A stretch of DNA of 64,000 nt, from contig JADJPJ010000031.1 of NCBI GenBank assembly GCA_016713325.1, positions 18,047 through 82,046 of the forward strand, read 5' to 3'. Position numbers and translations under genes: made by a program. Positions 9,773 to 17,823 of the stretch are shown here, piece by piece. Numbering within the stretch: position 1 is the first letter of the stretch; each line of letters begins with the position of its first letter. The notes beneath the pieces are model-generated. The model searched no databases, was not told the DNA's origin, and worked only from the letters and a program-made list of their open reading frames with translations. The DNA is from Candidatus Flexifilum affinis (GTDB lineage: Bacteria; Chloroflexota; Anaerolineae; Aggregatilineales; Phototrophicaceae).

Positions 9773-10573
9773 ATGGCAAGAAATGATTCCATGTCAGTCG
9801 TAGTACCAGCCGTCGAAAAAGCGCTCGATATAATGGAATTTATTGCGCAGCGGGGGTCGTCCGCCACCATCAAGGAACTTTCAGTTCACTTGAGCATCCC
9901 CATCGCGACGGCCTACCGCACGGTGCGCTATCTGTGCAATCGGCGCTATCTGACGGAACAATCGCAGGGCACTTACGTCATCGGCCCACAGTTCCTACAC
10001 CTGGCCCACCTGACCACTAAACAGTCAAGTCTGCATATTGAAGCGGAACCTGTGATGCGCAAGCTGGCCACGCTCACGGGGCAGACGACGCAGCTTGGCA
10101 TCCTACAAGAGCTGGGTGTGACCTACATCGAGCAGATCATGCCGACAACCCCGGTGAGCATCGTCGCGGCGCTGCGCACGGTGCTGCCGGTCAACGTGAG
10201 CGCCTGCGGCAAGGTCCTCATCGCGCATCTGCTTCCCTATGATCAGGAGGAGTTTTTGCGCGCCGCGGATCTGGCCGCGAACACCCCAAACAGCATCGTC
10301 GACAAAGCGCTCTTCCAGCAAGAACTGGAGACAGTCAAAGCAAACGGCTACGCGCTGGATCGAGAAGAGTACGCACGCGGAATCGGCTGCTGCGCGGCGC
10401 CCGTTTGCGATTATCGAGGGCAGGTCATCGCTGCCGTTGGCATCACAGGTCATATCGCCGATTACAGCAGCGAAGAGAGTCTCAAACGCCTTGTTTCCTA
10501 CGTGAAGTCTGCCGCCGAGGAAATCTCTCGAATACTGGGAGGTTCGCACCCTCCTGATGATTTGATGGATTGA
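9773..10573 (+). CDS. IclR family transcriptional regulator
   Basis: A 266-residue protein. The N-terminal helix-turn-helix reads ATIKELSVHLSIPIATAYRTVRYL (about residues 30-55). The C-terminal effector domain (about 80-260) has the family segments VNVSACGKVLIAHL, EYARGIGCCAAPV and GQVIAAVGITG. The ATG at 9773 has GGAG seven bases upstream and fits the family length better than the one at 9719. It is the first gene downstream of the palindromic operator and is followed, 155 bp later, by a sugar importer and DhaKL genes. It is probably the local regulator, responding to a product of that pathway. Confidence 0.92.
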   Translation: MARNDSMSVVVPAVEKALDIMEFIAQRGSSATIKELSVHLSIPIATAYRTVRYLCNRRYLTEQSQGTYVIGPQFLHLAHLTTKQSSLHIEAEPVMRKLATLTGQTTQLGILQELGVTYIEQIMPTTPVSIVAALRTVLPVNVSACGKVLIAHLLPYDQEEFLRAADLAANTPNSIVDKALFQQELETVKANGYALDREEYARGIGCCAAPVCDYRGQVIAAVGITGHIADYSSEESLKRLVSYVKSAAEEISRILGGSHPPDDLMD

Positions 10574-10728
10574 CCACGGCGTGGGTGTCACAGCCTGTAC
10601 CGCAAACACGGCGTGCGCGTGAGGCTGATCGCTCAAGAACGATCGCCTATCTTGAAGGAGGTCCGTGTGCGAAAGTAGAGCTGAAAGTCAGGTTTTGTGG
10701 AAAAGCGCTATGTACATGGAGATATCTG

Positions 10729-11883
10729 ATGACCACGCTAAGAAGAATTACCCTTTTGCTCCTCACGCTGCTGGTCACCGTGCTGCTTTCGACGGCACTG
10801 GTCACAGCCCAGGATGAACCCGCTTTTACCGTCGGCGCGACGGTGCCGACGCTGGACGCCCAATTCTGGAATCAATATGTGGCCTTCATGCAGGAAGGCG
10901 CGGACGCGCTTGGTATTGAACTGATCGTCCTCAATGCCGACAACAACCCCGACGAGATGGCCTCCAACATTGAAGACCTGATCGCGCGCGGCGTTGACGG
11001 CATCATCCACGTGCCCTACTGGAACACCGGCATCAAGGTTCTGAATGACGCAGGCGCCGCCGGCATCCCCGTCATCATGACCGACGTGTACATTGCAGAC
11101 ATCGCCCCGCAGGATCCGATGTTCCCCGACTACCTGGCTTTCGTCGGCCCCAGCGATGAGGCCGCGGGCTACGCGATGGCGAACGCGCTGTTCACCGAAA
11201 TGCGCGCGAAGGGCATGGGCATGGTCGTCGGCGTCGTCGATGGCACTCCGGGCACTTCGGTCGCGATCGACCGCCGCAAGGGCTTTGACCGGGCGCTGGC
11301 GGAAAACCCGGACGTCACGCTGGCCGGTTCCGTGACGGGCAACTTCGTCCGTGACGAATCGCAGACGGCTTTCGAGTCGCTCTATCAGGGAAACCCCGAA
11401 ATCGAAGGCGTGTGGGCGGCGAACGGCGGCACGGCCACGGGCGTAATGGCGGCGTTGGTGAACGCCGACAAGGTGCCGGGTGAAGATGTGCTGGTCGTCG
11501 GCATGGACCTCAACCCCGAAAACGTGGACGCCGTCGAAGCAGGCAACCTGCTGTTCGACATTGGCGGTCACTGGCTCCAGGGCGGTTTCGCGCTGGTCAT
11601 GATGTACGACCATCTGAATGGTCTGCCGATTGCCCCCGAAGAAGCGAGCGTCAAGCTCGACCTGCTGCCACTGACCCAGGATCTCGTCGCGCAGTTCCGC
11701 GAAGACTTCCCCGAAGGCGTGCCGGCATATGACTTCGTTGAGCGTTCCCGCGTCAACAATCCGGATGCCCCGGCGGCGACCTTCGAGCTGGCTTACAGCG
11801 TCGAACTGACCGAACTGCTCGGCGTTCCGATTGAAGACATCATGCTCGATCCGTCGGACATGGAAGCAGAAGCAAGCAGCTAG
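10729..11883 (+). CDS. Sugar ABC transporter substrate-binding protein (RbsB/CUT2 type)
   Basis: A 384-residue exported protein with signal peptide RRITLLLLTLLVTVLLSTALVTAQ, then a periplasmic-binding-protein fold of the ribose/xylose group: FTVGATVPTLDAQFWNQYVAFMQEGADAL, NADNNPDEMASNIEDLIARGVDGIIHVPYW, and GVWAANGGTATGVMAAL. The ATG at 10729 has GGAG upstream and is preceded by stop-free but non-homologous sequence. The C-terminal ~60 residues extend beyond the usual ~310-residue size of RbsB. It delivers ligand to the ATPase and permease encoded next. Confidence 0.9.
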   Translation: MTTLRRITLLLLTLLVTVLLSTALVTAQDEPAFTVGATVPTLDAQFWNQYVAFMQEGADALGIELIVLNADNNPDEMASNIEDLIARGVDGIIHVPYWNTGIKVLNDAGAAGIPVIMTDVYIADIAPQDPMFPDYLAFVGPSDEAAGYAMANALFTEMRAKGMGMVVGVVDGTPGTSVAIDRRKGFDRALAENPDVTLAGSVTGNFVRDESQTAFESLYQGNPEIEGVWAANGGTATGVMAALVNADKVPGEDVLVVGMDLNPENVDAVEAGNLLFDIGGHWLQGGFALVMMYDHLNGLPIAPEEASVKLDLLPLTQDLVAQFREDFPEGVPAYDFVERSRVNNPDAPAATFELAYSVELTELLGVPIEDIMLDPSDMEAEASS

Positions 11884-11953
11884 GCGAAAGCACTGGAAAC
11901 ACAAGGGCAGCAGAGCCGAGCGCTCTGCTGCCCAGCTTGAGGAAGAAATCGTC

Positions 11954-13432
11954 ATGCCGCTGGTCGCAGAACACCTCTATAAATCGTTTGGCGCTACCCA
12001 GGCCCTGAGCGACGTTTCCATCAGACTGCATTCAGGCAAAGTGCATGCACTGGTCGGCGAGAATGGCGCGGGGAAATCGACCTTATTCAAAGCTTGCGCC
12101 GGGGCACACCGCCCCGATAAAGGCAGCATGACTTTCGACGAACAGCCCTTCGCGCCGCGCAACCTACGCGAAGCGCAGGCCCGCGGCGTTGCCCTAGTTT
12201 TTCAAGAAATCACGATCAATTTTGCGCTCGGCATCGCCGAAAATATCTTCATTGACCGTATGAGTCAGTTTTCCGGGTTCATGGGGATCAGCGGGTGGAA
12301 GAACCTGCGCGCCGAAGCGCAGCGGATACTCGACGAGATCGGGGCGCAAATTTCCGTCAAGGACCATCTTGACCAACTTGACCTTGGTCAGCTCAAAATT
12401 CTGGAAGTCGCGCGCGCTCTGTCCTATCGTCCGCGCGTTTTGCTCCTTGACGAATCGACGGCGTTCCTGAGCACCGTGGAAATCGATGCGCTGTTCCGCG
12501 TCATCGAAACGCTCAAAGGCCAGGACATCGCTATCGGCTATATTTCGCATCACCTGGAAGAACTCGAAAAGATCGCGGACGAAATTACCATCCTCAAGGA
12601 TGGCGGTTGGGTAGGTACCTACCCCGTGGGAGAGATCAGCGAAGATGAGATCAAAGCCCTGATGGTGGGGCGAGATCTCGGGCATAACCTGTATCCGCCA
12701 TCCCGTCCGACCCAGCACAAAGACACTGTGTTGAAATTAGTCAACGTGCGGGCTAGCGGGCTTGAGCCGATGACGTTGGATCTTCGCCAGGGCGAAATCC
12801 TCGGCATTGGTGGTCTGAAGGGTGCGGGCGGTGAAACCTTGCTCAGCTTGATCAACGGGGACGTCCACCTGCAAGGCGGCTCGATGCAAATCGAGGACCG
12901 ACCGTATCGCCCGATCAACCCGAGCCACGCATGGCAGCATGGCATTGCGTACCTTCCCGGCGACCGCACAGGCGAGGGCCTGATCCTTGATTTCACGGTG
13001 CAGGACAACCTGGTGATGGCGAGCATTCCGCAGCGCAGGCTACTCGTGGACCGCGGCGTCGAGAAGAAGATGGTCGAGGCGTTGATCAGCGCCCTTCAGA
13101 TCAAGACGCCGAGCCCGCGCGCCATCTGCAGTTCACTCAGCGGCGGTAATCTGCAAAAGGTGGTCATGGGCAAGTGCATGGCCGCGCAGCCCAAAGTGCT
13201 GCTGCTGAACAACCCCACCCGCGGCATCGACGTCGGAGCGCGCGCGCAGATCTACCAGATCATCCGCGAACAAGTCGCCCAGGGGTTATGTGCCGTGCTC
13301 CTGAGTGAAGACCTTCCCGAACTGCTTGGCATGAGCGACCGGCTTGTGGTCATGCGCAAAGGCTGCATCAGCCAGATCTTTGATCGCGAGCACAAGCCAA
13401 GCGAAGAAGATGTGATCACGTACATGATTTAG
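11954..13432 (+). CDS. Sugar ABC transporter ATPase with two nucleotide-binding domains (RbsA type)
   Basis: A 492-residue tandem ATPase. Domain 1 has Walker A GENGAGKST and Walker B VLLLDEST; its signature loop is LDLGQLKILEVARAL. Domain 2 begins near residue 260 with GIGGLKGAGGETLL in place of Walker A, a good LSGGN signature, and VLLLNNPTRGIDVGAR where the family normally has an LLLDEPTRGID-type Walker B; both acidic residues are Asn here. Site 2 is therefore probably non-hydrolysing. GAGGAAG lies ahead of the ATG. It sits 70 bp after the binding protein and 27 bp before the permease. Confidence 0.92.
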   Translation: MPLVAEHLYKSFGATQALSDVSIRLHSGKVHALVGENGAGKSTLFKACAGAHRPDKGSMTFDEQPFAPRNLREAQARGVALVFQEITINFALGIAENIFIDRMSQFSGFMGISGWKNLRAEAQRILDEIGAQISVKDHLDQLDLGQLKILEVARALSYRPRVLLLDESTAFLSTVEIDALFRVIETLKGQDIAIGYISHHLEELEKIADEITILKDGGWVGTYPVGEISEDEIKALMVGRDLGHNLYPPSRPTQHKDTVLKLVNVRASGLEPMTLDLRQGEILGIGGLKGAGGETLLSLINGDVHLQGGSMQIEDRPYRPINPSHAWQHGIAYLPGDRTGEGLILDFTVQDNLVMASIPQRRLLVDRGVEKKMVEALISALQIKTPSPRAICSSLSGGNLQKVVMGKCMAAQPKVLLLNNPTRGIDVGARAQIYQIIREQVAQGLCAVLLSEDLPELLGMSDRLVVMRKGCISQIFDREHKPSEEDVITYMI

Positions 13433-13459
13433 GTCAGCAACCGTTGTAAAGGTGCGCCG

Positions 13460-14437
13460 ATGGAACTTAACAAGAACACTTCCGCCTTGCCCAGTGGGCT
13501 GCGACTGCCGCGGTTTTCGGTGCAGACCTACTTTCCGGTCTTGCTTCTGGTTGTGCTCTGTGCCGTGTTCGGATCCCAATCCGACCGTTTCCTCACCTCA
13601 CAGAACTTCGCCATCGTCTTGCAGCAAACCGTCGTTCTGCTGGTCGTCGCCCTGGGCATGACCTTCGTCATCATCGCCGGGTCCATCGATCTATCGGTTG
13701 GCTCGATCGTGGCCCTGTCCTCGCTCATGGCCGCCTCCGCATCCCAACAACTCGGCGTGTGGGCCATCATCCCAGCAGCGATCGTCGGCACCCTGGGCGG
13801 CCTGCTCAACGGCCTGATCTTCGCCAAAGGCAAAGTGCCGTCGTTCATGGTCACCCTGGGCACGTTGGTGGCTTTCCGCGGCATCGTACTCTTTTTCACG
13901 CGCGGCGCCCCGGTTGAAATCACCAACCGGGAGTTTCTGTTCGTGTTTTCTGGTCGCACCGGCGGCATTCCCAACTCGGCCATTTTCGCGGCCATCCTGG
14001 TGATCATCACCTACGTCATCCTCAACCACACGGTGTTCGGACGGCACATCCGCGCCATCGGCGGCGGTGAGCGCGTGGCGGTGCTGACTGGGATCAAGGT
14101 CGAGCGCGTCAAGCTCCTCATGTTCACGCTGCTCGGTCTGCTGTGCGGCATCGGCGGCCTGCTGCAGAGCGCACGCGTCTACGCGGCGACGGCCCAGCTT
14201 GGTGTCGGGCTGGAACTGGACGTGATCGCCGCAGTGGTCGTCGGCGGCACGCCGCTGACCGGCGGTGTGGGCAGCATTCAGGGCACGATCCTGGGCGCGT
14301 TCATCACCACCATCCTGAGCAATGGCATGAATATGATGGGCGTCGATCCATACTTGCAGAACATCGTGCAGGGCATCGTGCTCGTCCTGGCCGTGTTCAT
14401 CACGATCGACCGCTCGAAGATCGGCATTATCAAATAA
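13460..14437 (+). CDS. Sugar ABC transporter permease (RbsC type)
   Basis: A 325-residue protein with 8-10 hydrophobic helices. It contains the BPD_transp_2 signature LGMTFVIIAGSIDLSVGSIVALSSL, the segment GRHIRAIGGGERVAVLTGI, and VVVGGTPLTGGVGSIQGTILGAFI. It forms the homodimeric channel for the RbsA-like ATPase. DhaK follows 18 bp downstream in the same operon. Confidence 0.93.
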   Translation: MELNKNTSALPSGLRLPRFSVQTYFPVLLLVVLCAVFGSQSDRFLTSQNFAIVLQQTVVLLVVALGMTFVIIAGSIDLSVGSIVALSSLMAASASQQLGVWAIIPAAIVGTLGGLLNGLIFAKGKVPSFMVTLGTLVAFRGIVLFFTRGAPVEITNREFLFVFSGRTGGIPNSAIFAAILVIITYVILNHTVFGRHIRAIGGGERVAVLTGIKVERVKLLMFTLLGLLCGIGGLLQSARVYAATAQLGVGLELDVIAAVVVGGTPLTGGVGSIQGTILGAFITTILSNGMNMMGVDPYLQNIVQGIVLVLAVFITIDRSKIGIIK

Positions 14438-14455
14438 TACCTAAGGGAATCGACA

Positions 14456-15460
14456 ATGCAGCGTCTGATCAATGACCCGAACCATGTCGTCGAGGACATG
14501 TTGCTAGGCTTCGTCAAAAGCCATCCCGCCCTGGTGGTTGCGACCAGCAATCCGCGTGTCTTGAAGTACGCGCAGGCGCCAGTAGCCGGCAAGGTGGGTG
14601 TAGTGACCGGTGGCGGTTCCGGTCACAAACCGGCCTTCATCGGTTACATCGGCAAGTACATGGTCGACGCGGTGGCGGTCGGCGAAATTTTCACGTCGCC
14701 GTCAGCCCAGGCCTTCTATGACGCCTTCAAAGCGGCGGACGGCGGGGCCGGCGTTGCCTGCCTGTATGGAAACTATGCCGGCGACAACATGAACGTCAAG
14801 CTGGCGCGCCGCATGGCGGAAAAAGAAGGCATTCGCGTCGAAACGGTAGTCGCCAATGACGATGTTCCCTCGGCGCCGCTGGCGGAACGCGGCAAGCGGC
14901 GCGGCGTCGCCGGCGAGGTGCTGATGTGGAAAATCGGCGGGGCCAAAGCCGCACTCGGCGGTTCGCTCGACGAGGTGATCGGGGCGGCCCAGAAAGCTAT
15001 CGACAACACGCGTAGTATCGGCATCGGCCTGACGCCCTGCACCATCCCTGCGGTCGGCAAACCAAACTTTGCGATTGAAGAAGGCAAGATGGAACTCGGC
15101 ATCGGGCATCACGGCGAACCAGGGATCCAGGTCACCGATCTGAAATCGGCGGACGAGATCGCGCGCATGATGGTCGACATTGTGCTGCCCGACCTGCCCT
15201 TCGCCAGCGGCGACGAAGTCGTCGCCCTGATCTCCGGGCTGGGTGCCACGCCGGTCATGGAACTCTACATCCTGTACAGCAAAGTGTACGATCTGCTGTC
15301 GGAAGCAGGCATCAGCGTCTACCGTCCCTACATCGGCAACTACTTCACCTCGCTGGAGATGATGGGCGCCACCCTGACGATCATGAAAGTGGACGACGAA
15401 TTGAAGCCGCTGATCGATCTTGAAGCCGACAGCATGGGGCTTAGACAACTACCGAGGTAA
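14456..15460 (+). CDS. dhaK: Dihydroxyacetone kinase subunit DhaK (or related ketose kinase)
   Basis: A 334-residue protein with the DhaK core: VVTGGGSGHKPAFIGYIG (residues 49-66), NYAGDNMN, VANDDVPSA, RGVAGEVL, and GIGHHGEPG, in which His219 corresponds to the residue that forms the hemiaminal bond with the ketone substrate. DhaK binds dihydroxyacetone or a short ketose such as erythrulose, and DhaL supplies the phosphoryl donor. DhaL follows two bases later. Co-transcription with a pentose/hexose-type importer suggests the substrate may be a tetrose or pentose derivative; that is inference. Confidence 0.92.
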   Translation: MQRLINDPNHVVEDMLLGFVKSHPALVVATSNPRVLKYAQAPVAGKVGVVTGGGSGHKPAFIGYIGKYMVDAVAVGEIFTSPSAQAFYDAFKAADGGAGVACLYGNYAGDNMNVKLARRMAEKEGIRVETVVANDDVPSAPLAERGKRRGVAGEVLMWKIGGAKAALGGSLDEVIGAAQKAIDNTRSIGIGLTPCTIPAVGKPNFAIEEGKMELGIGHHGEPGIQVTDLKSADEIARMMVDIVLPDLPFASGDEVVALISGLGATPVMELYILYSKVYDLLSEAGISVYRPYIGNYFTSLEMMGATLTIMKVDDELKPLIDLEADSMGLRQLPR

Positions 15461-15462
15461 CT

Positions 15463-16104
15463 ATGGACTCGTTTCCAAGCACACAGGGAAGCGTCGTCAT
15501 CCGCAATCTCGTCAAGACGATTCAGGACAACGCCACTTATTTGAGCGAACTTGACGGCGCCACCGGCGACGGCGATCACGGCATCAACATGAGCAAAGGC
15601 TTCGGCCTGGCTCTGGAACGCCTGGACCCGCAGATCGATCTCGCAACCGGCCTGGATTTGCTGGGCAGCACGCTGCTGACCGAAATTGGCGGGGCGATGG
15701 GCCCCCTCTACGGAACCTTGTTTATCAAAATGGCGACGACCTGCCAGGGCAAGGCCACGATCGACGCCGCCATCTTTGGCGCCATGCTGCACGCGGGGCT
15801 GCTCGGCGTGCAGGATCTGGGAGACGCGCAGGTTGGCGACAAAACGTTGATCGACACGCTCGCCCCGGCTGAGGCCGCCTGCGCGGCGGCGATCGCCGAA
15901 GGCGTTTCCTTTACCGCTGCGTTGCGGCGCATGGCTCAGGCGGCGGAAGCAGGCAAAGAATCGACCCGCTCGCTGGTCGCCAAGATCGGACGGGCCAGCC
16001 GCTTGGGTGAGCGGTCGCGCGGGCACCTGGATGCCGGCGCCACCTCATGCTTCCTGATCCTGGACTCGCTGGCGACCAGCATGATCACGCTGCTTAACGA
16101 TTAG
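15463..16104 (+). CDS. dhaL: Dihydroxyacetone kinase subunit DhaL (nucleotide-binding)
   Basis: A 213-residue all-helical subunit. LDGATGDGDHGINM contains Asp31, Asp36 and Asp38, the Mg-binding triad that holds ADP/ATP. GGAMGPLYGTLF and GHLDAGATS are further family motifs. It phosphorylates the ketone held by DhaK. No DhaM or PTS phosphocarrier is encoded in the window, so it could be ATP-dependent rather than PTS-dependent. The start is 2 bp after the dhaK stop. Confidence 0.92.
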   Translation: MDSFPSTQGSVVIRNLVKTIQDNATYLSELDGATGDGDHGINMSKGFGLALERLDPQIDLATGLDLLGSTLLTEIGGAMGPLYGTLFIKMATTCQGKATIDAAIFGAMLHAGLLGVQDLGDAQVGDKTLIDTLAPAEAACAAAIAEGVSFTAALRRMAQAAEAGKESTRSLVAKIGRASRLGERSRGHLDAGATSCFLILDSLATSMITLLND

Positions 16105-16157
16105 ATGCATCTGTCAGTTTGACGGGGCTTGAAAGTGCCACTACAAAGGAGATAGAC

Positions 16158-17348
16158 ATGGCTATCGCAAATGATCTTGATCGTGCCTTGAACGGGGGTC
16201 AGGGCATTCTGCACATGGTTCCCTGTTGGGTTCCCCGCGCATTTGCGGTACCCGGTAGGCGGCTGCGGCTTGCTGAAGAGGATCTGTACGCGATGGGCAC
16301 GCATCGCGGCGGGCTGGACGAACGCTGGCTGTGTTCGACCACCCAACCCGCCAATGGGCCAGACATGGAACCCGACGAAGGGCTGAGCTTTGCCGTTGCC
16401 CCCGATGGCGCCCGCTTCACGCTCAAAGCGGCGGTCGCAGAATCGCCCGCCGCCGTCATCGGGTCAGCAATGTTCGACAAATATGGACGTTTCCCGACGC
16501 TTGGCAAAATGTTTGACAATCAGGGGCCGCTGCCGTTCCATCTCCACCCGCGCGCGGAACATGCCGCGCTGGTCGGCGAAGCACACAAGCCCGAAGCGTA
16601 TTATTTCCCGCCGCAGTACAACCCCCGGCTCAACGATTTTCCGTACACGTTTTTTGGGCTGGAGCCGGGTACCACGAAAGAAGATATTCTGCGCTGCCTG
16701 AAAAAGTGGAACCGCGGCGATAACGGGATTATGGACTATTCGAAAGCCTACGTGTTCCCGGTTGGCACCGGTTGGTTCACGCCGCCTGGCATTCTGCACG
16801 CGCCTGGTTCGCTGGTGACCTATGAGATCCAGTGGGGCACCGACACGTTTGCCATGTTCCAGTCGATCGTCCAGGGCAAGCTCGTGCCCTACGACCTGCT
16901 GGTGAAGGATGTGCCGGCGGACAAGAAGCAGGATCTGGACTTCGTGATCGAACTGATCGATTGGGAAGCCAACGTGAACCCCAATCTCCGGCAGACGCAC
17001 TTCCTGCCCGGCAAAGTCAGCGAGTGCGGCGACGGCTGGGAAGACAAATGGATCATCTACGGGCTGTCGCTGGGCGAAGACGTCTTCAGCGCCAAGCAGA
17101 TCACCGTCCAACCGGGCGCTAAGGCGACAATCACGGATCCCGGCGCCTGCGGCGTCATCGCGGTGCAGGGCCGCGGCAAGATTGGCGTGCATCCGGTTGA
17201 GACGCCAACTTTCATGCGCTTCGGCGAAGTCACGCTGGACGAATACTTCGTGACCTATGAAGCGGCTCGGAGCAGCTACGTCGTCGAAAACAACGGCACC
17301 GAACCGCTGGTCCTGCTGCGCCACTTCGGCCCGGACTGCCAGGCATAG
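16158..17348 (+). CDS. Phosphomannose-isomerase-like cupin protein
   Basis: A 396-residue protein with a PMI-type cupin core. Candidate metal ligands are HLHPRAEH followed by KPEAYYFPP and a later GILHAPGSL, corresponding to the His, Glu and His of type I mannose-6-phosphate isomerases. The N-terminal ~110 residues and the C-terminal sandwich are less familiar. AAGGAG eight bases before the ATG fixes the start. As last gene of the IclR-RbsBAC-DhaKL operon, it may isomerise the imported sugar or a phosphorylated intermediate. It could also be a lyxose isomerase-like cupin. Confidence 0.75.
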   Translation: MAIANDLDRALNGGQGILHMVPCWVPRAFAVPGRRLRLAEEDLYAMGTHRGGLDERWLCSTTQPANGPDMEPDEGLSFAVAPDGARFTLKAAVAESPAAVIGSAMFDKYGRFPTLGKMFDNQGPLPFHLHPRAEHAALVGEAHKPEAYYFPPQYNPRLNDFPYTFFGLEPGTTKEDILRCLKKWNRGDNGIMDYSKAYVFPVGTGWFTPPGILHAPGSLVTYEIQWGTDTFAMFQSIVQGKLVPYDLLVKDVPADKKQDLDFVIELIDWEANVNPNLRQTHFLPGKVSECGDGWEDKWIIYGLSLGEDVFSAKQITVQPGAKATITDPGACGVIAVQGRGKIGVHPVETPTFMRFGEVTLDEYFVTYEAARSSYVVENNGTEPLVLLRHFGPDCQA

Positions 17349-17361
17349 TCCGGCTCGCGGA

Positions 17362-17410
17362 GGCGCAGTAAACGGGAACAGTTGACAATTCGAACGATGC
17401 TTTCGCACCC
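17362..17410 (+). repeat. 49-bp dispersed repeat, copy 1
   Basis: This stretch, starting ggcgcagtaaacgggaacag and ending ctttcgcaccc, reappears in reverse orientation at 46526-46574 with four mismatches. Copy 1 follows the dha operon stop by 13 bp; copy 2 is upstream of a secreted-protein gene. It has no obvious hairpin. It could be the relic end of a mobile element or a conserved intergenic repeat. Confidence 0.7.
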
Positions 17411-17486
17411 TGGTCGCAGTCGAAAGAGGCGTTCGCCTGCCCCAAATACTATCCAAGGGGTGAATGAAGCCAAGATCTCGTCCTAA

Positions 17487-17513
17487 CACCCTGCTCTCAG
17501 CAGGGTGCTTTCT
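17487..17513 (+). terminator. Rho-independent terminator of the IclR-dha operon
   Basis: caccctgct, a 3-nt loop and agcagggtg form a perfect 9-bp stem, followed by the T-rich ctttcttgttgtt. It ends the 9.7-17.3 kb transcription unit. The flanking motif (caagatctcg before the stem) recurs beside the terminator at 50190-50218 in reverse orientation. The 190 bp from 17514 to 17704 hold only degenerate repeat sequence. Confidence 0.85.
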
Positions 17514-17823
17514 TGTTGTTCCTGAACCTCAAATGACCTGCGGCACCACCCGGCGCCGCAGGTCGCGCACGGTCAATAGATGGTCCTGTGCCGGCTACTT
17601 ACGTCATCCGAGCCAGACTCTCCGCTCAGGCAGCCCATTGGTAGTCATGATGCAAACTACCGAGAAGCAGGATGCTGTGGGGATACTTACGCCATCTATG
17701 TTGGTGTGCGATTCTTCTGGTACTTCTCCCCGACGAGCTTCCTGACATCGTGGCCTTTTCCTGAGGAAACACTGCAAATCATCACGAGAAAGTTGGGTCA
17801 CGATGTCGATAAGTTGTTTTGGG

